NCBI GenBank assembly: GCA_026770575.1
Contig: MU657226.1
Location: forward strand, 173,090 to 192,052
Direction: 5' to 3'
DNA length: 18,963 nucleotides
Origin: Pelagophyceae sp. CCMP2097
Taxonomy: Eukaryota; Sar; Pelagophyceae
The notes below the pieces were generated by a model that was given only the letters and a program-made list of their open reading frames with translations, was not told where the DNA came from and searched no databases. Shown one piece after another: positions 1-7,616 of the stretch. The position numbers were made by a program, and so were the translations under genes. Position 1 is the first letter of the stretch, and the number at the start of each line of letters is the position of its first letter.

Positions 1-428
1 TTCGATCGCTGTAACTTTTGCAAAAGACGCTCTTTGGTTAAAGTAGAGCTCTGGCGGACTTTTCCTTGGGGTGCGTGCGCGGCCGCCGGAAGCTCAGCCC
101 AATGCCCACTTTAGTTTTGCCAAAAAAACGCGCAATGCAAAATCAGTTTCTTGGCGAAACCATCTTGTAAGGATTAGGAAAGAAATTTCTCGTGCTCGGA
201 TCATCGAAGTCCCTCGAGCCATGAAACGAGGGAAAAGATCGATTCCACCCAACTTTTGACGATCTCAAGATCTCCTGTCGCAGCAGCAAATTCGGCGAGA
301 CGTAACTCTGATTGAGATTTCCTGTTGGAAGCCGCGCCGGCGCGCTTTCCTTGGCGCGTTTGTTCGCGCCGTGCCCGGCATCGCCTCGGCACCCCCGCTT
401 CGCGCACGCCGGCGGCGGCAATTCGGCC
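1..428. other. No supported gene; 5' flank of the GT8 gene
   Basis: I see no open frame here with recognisable protein features. The first 200 bases are less GC-rich than the genes that follow and contain several A/T runs. The stretch probably holds the promoter and 5' leader of the glycosyltransferase that starts at 429. Longer frames crossing it on either strand are Arg/Pro/Ala-rich, as expected of non-coding frames in GC-rich DNA. Confidence 0.4.
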
Positions 429-2529
429 ATGCGGCGCTTGAGGTTTGTCTGCGCCGCCGCGCTGCTCCTCCTCTGCGGCCCGTGCGGCGCCGACATCGCG
501 CTCAGCAACAAGTGGCGCGAGCAGCACTGCACGGGGACCCTCCCCGACGACCGCACGCAGCCGCGTCGTTTAATTGCAACGAAGCACGGAAAGCCGTTCT
601 GCGCATACGCTTGCGCGCAGGCTCGACCGTCGTCGCCGTCGCGACGGATGCTGCTAACCTCCTGCCCATCATGGCCGTCATCAACTCGACGGCATCCAAC
701 GCCAGGGGACCCGTCTCCATCGTGGTCATCACAAGACACGTGCAGCGACTGTCGACACCCCCGCGTCCCTTGCCGGCCGACGCCGTCGGTTCGAGGAGCT
801 GGGATTTTCGCCGCGCGGGGCATCGCCCGAATTGCGGCTGACCGCATTGATTAGGAACTTGATGGTGGGCAAATTCTTCAAGGGCATCGACGTCGCAGTC
901 TGCGGAGGCTTCAGCGACCTTCTCATGCAACGCCCGGCCCTCGGCAAGCTCCAGATGCTCCGCAACTCGTCGCGCGTCAAGCGCAAGGAACTGTGCGTAA
1001 AACGCGGCGCTCGTCTGATCGAAATGCAAAAAGGCCCGACGGCGCTTATGCTTCCAAAACAGGCTGTCGCCGTTCAACTTCGCGGCGTTCTACCTGCCCT
1101 ACGTGCTGCGCGAGTCGAAGCGCGTGTTGTACCTGGACACGGACGTGATTGTCGAAGGGGACGTTGGGGCCTTGCACGACCTGGACATGCAAGGCTTCCC
1201 CGCCGCCGCCGTGGAGGACTGCTCGCAGCAGGTCTTCAAGTACATCAACTTCGATCTGCTGCGAAAATACGACGCCGACTCCGTCGTCACGCGCGCAACC
1301 GCGAGCGGCAAAAAGGCACGCGCGCCGCGCCCGTTTGCAACCGGCAAACCTGGCAACGACGGAGTCGAGAGCGGCATCGCAGAGGCTCCATTCAGAGTGC
1401 TTGCCCGGCGGGTTTGCCGCCGAGACGCCTTTACCCGGAGCTCCCGCGCCCTGACGCCCACTCTTAGGCGCCGCCGTACGAGCCAGAGGAGCCCGGCACG
1501 GCGGCGGCGTGGACGCGTTGGAGTTTGGCGGATACGCTTTCCAACACGACTTGCGTCTTTAACCGCGGCGTGGTCCTGTTCGACTGCGCGCGGTGGCGGG
1601 AGCTCCGACTCACCGAGACGATAGAAGATTTAGTGGATGCCTTTGTGGAGTCGCACGCCAAGCTGTGGCGCGGCGGCATCTCGCAGCCGCCGTTCCTGCT
1701 GACGCTGACGGGGAGATATTTGAAACTCGATTTGGAGTGGAACGTGCGCGGGCTGGGAAGAATCGATTTAGGAAGGAATGAATGGATGCTTCTGGCGGAC
1801 CATACGCGCAAGAAGTACGGCACGGAGCCGGGCGTCTTCGAGCGGCACATGGCGCCGAGCGGGCCGTTTCGGCACACGTTTACTCCTTACTTGTGCCCCT
1901 TTGCCGCCAAGGCCAAAATCCTCCATTTCAACGGCGAGCTCAAGCCCTGGATGCTCTCCGCGAGGGACACCGAGGCCTGGCGCCACGTCGGCCTGAATGT
2001 GTCTCGGAGCGGGGCCGACGGCGTTCGGGAGGTGCTGAGCACGTGCAACATGGCCGCGTGTCCCACGTCCGTGAACATCACCACGGGACGCAGAGTCCGC
2101 AGCGCCTGCGAGGCCTGGATCAAGATGCCCTGGTTCAACGGCCGCAAGACGAGGTGGGACCAGCAGCACTTTTCGCCTTCGGGTTTGAGGTGGTCTACAA
2201 AAGTCGTCAAGACCGTCGCAGACTACTACGAGGCCGGCTGCCACGCGCGCCCGCCTTTATGTTCCTGCAACTCGGACCTCAGCGACGACTGCGTCACGAG
2301 CTGCGCCTCGCACTGGCACAGGTACGTCTCGCCGAAGCTGTTTGGGCAAGACCACATAAAAGTCGCCTGGAGCAACGAATCGTTTGTCGAAGGCCGGCGC
2401 CTCGACGACTGGAATGGCGACACGCCTGAGCAAGGCCGCCGCCTATACGACTGGAGACGCCGCCTATACGACTGGAAGACGTCGCCCGGCTCGGCGCCCG
2501 AAAAGGGCCGCCTCGACGACTGCAAGTAG
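429..2529 (+). CDS. GT8-family glycosyltransferase, secreted or Golgi, at least 4 exons
   Basis: This is a family 8 retaining glycosyltransferase, which transfers sugar from a nucleotide-sugar with Mn2+. ATG 429 opens a signal peptide or anchor (MRRLRFVCAAALLLLCG). Exon 1 probably ends at 564; intron 565-620 joins it to the Rossmann start VAVATDAANLLP. A later exon starting at 1063 carries FNFAAFYLPYVL and the metal-binding DXD, LYLDTD (GAC ACG GAC at 1136-1144), then AAVEDC. It probably ends at 1282 (or 1285), and the intron ends in CTCTTAG at 1467. The last exon, 1468-2529, has CVFNRGVVLFDCARW (families usually have NAGV), QPPFLL, WNVRGLG and the second metal site, ILHFNGELKPW. The region 720-1062 has coding-like text in shifting frames, so at least one intron there is unresolved. 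A cysteine-rich segment and a repeated RRLYDW tail follow the catalytic domain. The acceptor substrate cannot be told from sequence. It converges on the glutathione synthetase gene. Confidence 0.85.
2392..2523 (+). repeat. 21-nt coding repeats, RRLYDW/RRLDDW units
   Basis: The end of the GT8 gene carries four copies of a unit encoding (G)R(R)L(Y/D)D(W/C), at 2392-2412, 2434-2454, 2455-2475 and 2506-2523. The second and third are directly adjacent and nearly identical in DNA (CGCCTATACGACTGG in both). The reading frame is kept throughout, so the repeats are translated as a short Arg/Asp/Trp tail. Confidence 0.8.
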
Positions 2530-2633
2530 CCGGCCGCCATGGAACTTTGATATCTAAGCATTTGAGAACCTACTACGGGCCAAGCAAGGGGCAATGATCT
2601 TAAGGGCCAACGATCATACCAGCGTCGCCGCGG
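2530..2633. other. Convergent intergenic spacer
   Basis: About 100 bases separate the stop codons of the GT8 gene (+) and the glutathione synthetase gene (-). It must contain both 3' ends. I see no clear AATAAA-type signal. Confidence 0.5.
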
Positions 2634-4412
2634 CTACGTTGCCGCGTCCGCGGGGAGGGGTTTCGTGAGGAGCGGCGAGTCGAGGACGGCGTTGCCGCGG
2701 CAGAGGCCGCCGTCGAGCGTTTCCTGGTGTTTGGACCGCACGAGATGACCCACGACGCGCACGTCGAGGTGCGACGCCGCGGAGCGGAGCCTAGCGGCGA
2801 CGACGATGCACGAGTCTTTCGTGACGGCTTGCGGAAACTTTGACGCGGCTCCAAACCCCGTGGCGAAGATGCCGAGCTCGGGCACCGACGGCCGCGCCGC
2901 GCACGTCGCGCCGGCGCCGAGGACCAACGACTGCTGCGCCGCGGGGACGGCGACCTGAAAAAAGTGGCTGTTTCGGATGCAACGGTCCGTCAGCGCCATG
3001 CACAGACGCACTTGTTGGACGACCCAGCCCATCGCGGCGACGTCTCCCTGCTGCGCGCGCCGGACGAAATCGGCGATTTCAAACGGGTCAAAAGTGTGCG
3101 CACGGCCGCCGCAGCCCCCGTCCCGCGCCGGCTTGGCGACCAGCGGGCCCGGGCTGCCCGCGACGAGTTTCGAGACGGCTTCGACGTCTTCTGGATCGTC
3201 GAGGGAAAACTGCGGCGCGGAGACGGCGAGGAGCAACTCGACGTCGCCGCGCCGCAGGCCGGTCCTCTGACCCAAAGCAGCGAGCTTGTTTCTTTTCGAC
3301 CAGTTGACTTGGGACCGCTTCAGCCCCGCCAAGTGCACCGCCGCCGACGGCACCTCGACGGTCGCCGAGGCGGCCAGGGCCTCGCGCAGGGCCCAGCCGC
3401 CCTGTACGGCGTGCCAGTTGCAAAGGCGGAAGTACGCGACTGCAACCTCGTCCCCACCGACGACGAGGCGCGGCCTTGCCGTGCCGTGGCCGTGCTCGAA
3501 GCGCGATTCGCCGACGAGCTCCGAAACGGTGCGCCTTAGGCTTGCGATGCCGTGCGTGTCCCACAACCGTGTCTCGAGCTTGCGGTGGTCTATCTCGTTA
3601 TCTTCCTCTGCGATCGTCACGAAAAGGACAACGCAGCGACGAGATGCGGAGTTCGCGCCTCTATACAGCGCGGCAGCGCCGGCTAGAGCATCGGCGAGGC
3701 CCGCGCCGGCGCAGTTTTGAGGGAGCGCCGCCTCGACGCTCTGCTTCGAGCACGTCGAGTACTTGCCGACGAGCCGCCGGTGCACTGCCGAAAGCGCCTC
3801 GGCCTGCGCCGCTAGCGACGCCGCAAAGGGGTTCACCTCGATGTTGACGACTCTGCGTGTCGCCGAGTCGAGCATAAAGTCGGCGCGGGCGCACAAACAC
3901 CGCGGCTTGGCGTCGCCCAAGAGCTCCAGCCGCGCGATGGCGAGCATCTTCCGCGTCCAGCCGTCGCTTTTGGCGAGGGCGCCAAAGGCGTCGTCGAGCC
4001 ACTCCAAGTCCGCGGCCTCGAGGAGGCGCACCATTGCAGACGTGACCTCCTTTGCGACTTTGAAAAAGTCCGAGTCGATGGTCGCCGGCAGTAAAGCCGC
4101 GGGCGCGATGCGCCACTTGTCCAGCTTGAAGTTTGCGTCGCACCTCGGCGACGCCCCGTAGTGGACGGGGCCCGCCTCGGCGTACCGCAGGAAGAGCAGG
4201 CCCTCTGCCGCGCAGTGGCCCAAAGCGTCGTCCACAAACTCGCGCGCGCCTTCGGTGTCGGTTCCAAAGTCGTCGACGAGCTGGGTGCACGCCGACGCGA
4301 CGCCGGCGCACGATTCGCCTTTGCCGTCGTCGGGCCGGCGGCGGCGCCGAAAGAACACGACGGCCGTCGCGACAACCGCCGCCAGCGCCAACGGTGCGAG
4401 GCGCGCCGCCAT
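2634..4412 (-). CDS. GSS: Divergent eukaryotic-type glutathione synthetase with N-terminal membrane segment
   Basis: This intronless frame (592 aa; animal and plant enzymes are about 475-550) aligns along its length with eukaryotic glutathione synthetase, the ATP-grasp enzyme that joins gamma-glutamylcysteine and glycine. Visible landmarks in family order are: RADFM (R176, as in RSDY); NIEVNPFAASL (E192, N194; metal-binding EIN in the family) followed by AVHR; VAVAYFR (R329); HLAGLKRSQ; the ATP-grasp loop VAKPARDGGCGG (K427); ELGIF; and the C-terminal VGHLVRSK...DGG...AVLDSP (R559, K561). Two things are odd. Residues 5-21 form a hydrophobic segment followed by RRRRR, suggesting a membrane anchor or targeting leader, whereas the usual enzyme is soluble. 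The glycine loop reads DGGCGG instead of EGGGNN. The start ATG at 4412-4410 is the first in frame. Fold assignment is secure; activity is inferred. Confidence 0.85.
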   Translation of the reverse strand: MAARLAPLALAAVVATAVVFFRRRRRPDDGKGESCAGVASACTQLVDDFGTDTEGAREFVDDALGHCAAEGLLFLRYAEAGPVHYGASPRCDANFKLDKWRIAPAALLPATIDSDFFKVAKEVTSAMVRLLEAADLEWLDDAFGALAKSDGWTRKMLAIARLELLGDAKPRCLCARADFMLDSATRRVVNIEVNPFAASLAAQAEALSAVHRRLVGKYSTCSKQSVEAALPQNCAGAGLADALAGAAALYRGANSASRRCVVLFVTIAEEDNEIDHRKLETRLWDTHGIASLRRTVSELVGESRFEHGHGTARPRLVVGGDEVAVAYFRLCNWHAVQGGWALREALAASATVEVPSAAVHLAGLKRSQVNWSKRNKLAALGQRTGLRRGDVELLLAVSAPQFSLDDPEDVEAVSKLVAGSPGPLVAKPARDGGCGGRAHTFDPFEIADFVRRAQQGDVAAMGWVVQQVRLCMALTDRCIRNSHFFQVAVPAAQQSLVLGAGATCAARPSVPELGIFATGFGAASKFPQAVTKDSCIVVAARLRSAASHLDVRVVGHLVRSKHQETLDGGLCRGNAVLDSPLLTKPLPADAAT

Positions 4413-4616
4413 ATATCCGGTCGATACCCGAGCCGCGCGGCCCTATACGACCGGACCACCGCCTCCCCCCGAGTAACCTTGTACGACCGTCGACCGCCTC
4501 ACCCCGAAAGCTTGGCGGTCTCGAGGCGGTGTTCCGTTTTCGCCGAACGCGGCACGCCGAACGTCTCGTCCGACGTGCTGGAAAGCGGCCGGGCGGCGCA
4601 TCGGCGCGCGCTGGCG
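4413..4616. promoter_or_regulatory. Divergent promoter region with imperfect 36-nt-spaced repeat
   Basis: This 204-nt spacer lies between the divergent start codons of the glutathione synthetase (-) and the type II membrane protein (+), so both promoters should lie in or near it. TACGACCG followed by GACC and CCGCCTC occurs twice, from 4446 and from 4482. ATATAT occurs at 4411-4416, too close to the glutathione synthetase ATG to be a usual TATA box. A regulatory role is inference. Confidence 0.4.
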
Positions 4617-6851
4617 ATGCGCGGGTCCGCGCCGAGCACGGCGGCCAATGCGTTGAAGGTATTGGCTTTTGGTCTCGTCGCGGCTCTCCTCGGCCGAGTC
4701 GTGCTCTTCCAACCGTCGACGGGCCCGGCGCGCAACGCGCACGTCTTCAGCGCCGTCGACGACGCGCCCCCAGCCGCGGAGTTCGACGACATCCGCGGCT
4801 TTGTGGACACGGCGCGTTCCCAGGCCTTTGAGGGTGGGCGGCAGCGGCGAACGTCGCGGCCGTAGGTCTCCCACACCGCCAACGGCGCGCGCGACCGGGT
4901 GCGTCCACGGCGCGAGGATCCGTCGAGGGTGATGCTTCGTCGAGAGCTTTGTCGAAGGTGGCGCGTGGCGGCTCGGCCGTTTGAGAGGCTCATTCGGAAG
5001 ACCATTAGACGGCGGCCTCGCGCGACGCATCGCTGCAGCTGCGCCAGCGGCGGCAGTTCCAGGACCGGCTCCTGGCCAACGCGACGGCGGTGCAGCGGCG
5101 GCGGCCGCGCGCCCGCGACGACGCTGGGCGGAGGCCGGGGTCGAGCGTGCGCTGCGGGTTTCTCGCCATGGGTGAGCCCCTCCTCCTGCGGGGCACGCGG
5201 GCATCGGAATTCGACGGCGCGATGCAGGCGGGCTGCCGCCGTCGATGCAGGAGGAGTGGGACAGCCTCGGCTGCGCCGACGCGCTCTCCGTGGAGTCGGC
5301 CACGCCGCCGTCAAAGGCGGTGCTCGAGCGGCTCGTGCCGCCCGGCGCCAAGCCGTGCGCCAAGATGATCGCCGACTACGGCGTCGTGCCCGGCAGCAGC
5401 TGGGGGTGCGCCTCGTCGTCCGAAGAAGCGGGCCCCCACGAGCGTCTAGGTCGCTGCCACTGGCGAAGCAGTCCGAGTGGGGCACGCTCCGCTGCGACGC
5501 CGTTGTGAGTCGCCCCGCCCTCGCGCGCGCGCCCCGGGGCCTCTGCGTCGCACGCAAGCATGTGCAGGTGCAAGGCCGGCAACGGATGGGGAGAGGCCGG
5601 CGGCCGCCCCCGTCGGCTGCGGCGGCCCCTCGGGCGGCCATCCCGCCGCTGACGATGTGCCCCGCGCCGTCCGGGCCGCTGCCTCTGGTAGCCGTGTGCT
5701 GCGGGACCACGACGCGGACAAAAGCCGGCTGGCTCGGCAACCCGGACGACCTACGGGACTTGGCGCTCTTCGAGCACCTCCTCCCCTCCGTCGTCCGCAC
5801 CGTCGAGTGCGGCTTTCGATACATGGTGCGCGTCCCGCGGGTGTGCCCCCTATCTCTGTGTCGTGTGCCCAGAGACGTCTACGTCGTGCCGCAGATTGAC
5901 GTTTAATAGGTCGTCATCGGCTACGACGTCGGGGACCAGTTCTGGGACCGCGGCGGGGACGCGCGCGCGCGCGACTGGTTCGCGCGGCACGCGGCGCCGC
6001 AGCTGGCGGCGGTGGGGATCGAGATTACGCTGGAGATGGCCAAAGTCCAAAACGACATTAAGAAGCCGGGTCCCGTCTTCACCGCCATCACCAAGCACGC
6101 AAACGCCCACGGTGCGCCCCTCTCCAAAGCCGCGCGCGCGGGGCGCCCGCGCCGCCGCGCGGGAGGCGCCTGCGATGCGCGCGGGAGACGCCTGCCAGGT
6201 GCCGACTACATTTACCGCGTGAACGACGACACCGAATTCGCCACGCGCTGGGCCGCCACCTTCGTCGCCGGTAAGCCCCGCAGTGACAGGCCCGCGCCCC
6301 CCGCGCGCGCCGGAAGCGGACCTTTCGCGCGGTAGGCCTGGCTTCGCTTTCCAACGTAGGCGCCGTGGGCCCGACGTGCCGCCAGGGCAACCGCAAGATC
6401 CTGACGCACGACTTTACGCACCGCACGCACATGGACATATTTGCGCAGCAGTACTATCCTCCGGATCTGAGCGATTGGTGGATGGACGACTGGATCAGCC
6501 GCGTATACGGCCCGGACCGCACGCTCCGCGCCTCCGCCGTCGAAGTCATCCACCACACGGGCGACCACCCGCGCCCTGGAAAATCCACAGCGACGACAAG
6601 GCGCCCGGCACGAGAGGCGGCGGGGACGACGCGCGCCTCGGCCAAAGCGCGATGCTCGAGCGCCGCCGTTATTTCCTTTCGTAGGCAAGCACGGCCAGCG
6701 CTACACGGTGGACAAGTCGCACCAGCACCTGCTGACGAAGCTGCTGCGGAGCGGCGCGCGCACGATTGACGCCGCGTTTCCGAACCGCGGGCACCCAGAC
6801 GCCGTCCCACCCGGCTTTGAGAGATTCGGCATCCAGGGTCACAAGTGGTAG
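4617..6851 (+). CDS. Type II membrane protein resembling a GT-A glycosyltransferase, multi-exon
   Basis: ATG 4617 opens a short cytoplasmic tail and one membrane segment (LKVLAFGLVAALLGRVVLF), the layout of Golgi glycosyltransferases. Exons that read through cleanly are 5009-5171, 5228-5405, 5450-5504, 5568-5825, 5910-6111, 6199-6270, 6336 to about 6555, and 6685-6851. Most junctions follow GT-AG and restore the frame. The end of exon 1 (about 4800-4860) is unresolved. The lumenal stem has an N-glycosylation sequon (NAT) and two LPxxxQxEW modules. The C-terminal half contains LVAVCCGTTTRTK, VVIGYDVGDQFWD, RVNDDTEF (acidic, DXD-like), NVGAVGPTCRQGN, THDFTHRTHMDIF, WWMDDWISRVYG and VIHHTG...HGQRY. 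I recall this motif set from uncharacterised algal and oomycete proteins. The glycosyltransferase call rests on topology and the NDDT motif; the substrate is unknown. Confidence 0.6.
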
Positions 6852-7364
6852 CTAAGCCGAATCGAGCCGATCCGACCTCGGGGGGCTCGTGGACGTCGAC
6901 GACCCGCCGTGAAACCAGACTTGAACGCGCGATTTGGGTTACAATTGTAGGAGAATTTTCATTAGACGTTTCAGTTTGACCGTTTCACAGAAATTTAAAA
7001 GCTACAAGGTATACATACAATTGTAGGTCAGGGGTAACCAAAAAAGATAATATTAAAATGCGTGTTGTGCGTTTCTTGCGTACTTTTCATATTCCGACCG
7101 ATTTTCGCGCTAGCTATATAGGAATTCCTACCCTCATTTATTTATCAATCAAAGGCCCTTTCCTTCTTCTTCAGAGCGTTCTTTCGGTTCGTTTCTTAAA
7201 ATTTTCTTGAAGATCCTTCTCACTGAACACAATGCTTTGAAACGACGACACGACGAATTCACGACGCTCGACGTGAAGAAGACGTGAAGAAGAAGACGTG
7301 GACGCGGCCTTGGCGACGGAAGCTTGAGTCTCTCTATTTTTACCGCGCGGTGGCCAGCGCGTCG
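6852..7364. promoter_or_regulatory. AT-rich spacer, probable promoter of the histidine kinase gene
   Basis: This 513-nt stretch is distinctly AT-rich compared with its neighbours and has no supported gene. It holds two identical copies of the 10-nt palindrome TACAATTGTA followed by GG (6940-6951 and 7016-7027), a TATATA at 7115-7120, and GGAATTCC at 7121-7128. The 3' end of the upstream gene and the promoter and 5' leader of the kinase gene must lie here. The frame of the kinase stays open back to a TGA at 7224-7226 but has no ATG before 7365. Confidence 0.5.
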
Positions 7365-7616
7365 ATGAGCACGGCGTCGAGCGCCTCGGCGGCCGCCGTT
7401 TCGTCGGTGCGCGGGGCTCCCGTCTTTCGTGACTGCACTTACTGCACGGGCGCCTCGCACGTCATCCCCCGCTTGTCGTCGATGAGCACGGTGTCGACGG
7501 CCTCGACGGCCGTCCTCCCCCGCCTGCCGTCGATGAAGTCGAGCGCCTCGACGGCCGCCATCCCCCGCTGGTCGTCGACGAGCACGGCGTTGAGAGACTC
7601 GACGGCCGCCGTCGCG
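7365..7616 (+). repeat. Degenerate Ser/Thr/Ala coding repeats at the kinase N terminus
   Basis: Units of 45-51 nt encode variants of SMSTxSTASTAxxPR. Repeated anchors in the DNA are GTCGATGAGCACG at 7361 and 7478, GTCGATGAAG at 7529 and GTCGACGAGCACG at 7574. CTCGACGGCC recurs between them. The repeats lie before the first membrane segment, so they are predicted to be cytoplasmic and disordered. Confidence 0.65.

Noticed and set aside
4443..5824. Long minus-strand frames (306 and 441 codons) opposite the type II membrane protein
   Set aside because: They are Arg/Pro/Ala-rich with no motif, while the plus strand gives conserved motifs joined by good splice sites. They are what GC-rich coding DNA produces on the other strand.
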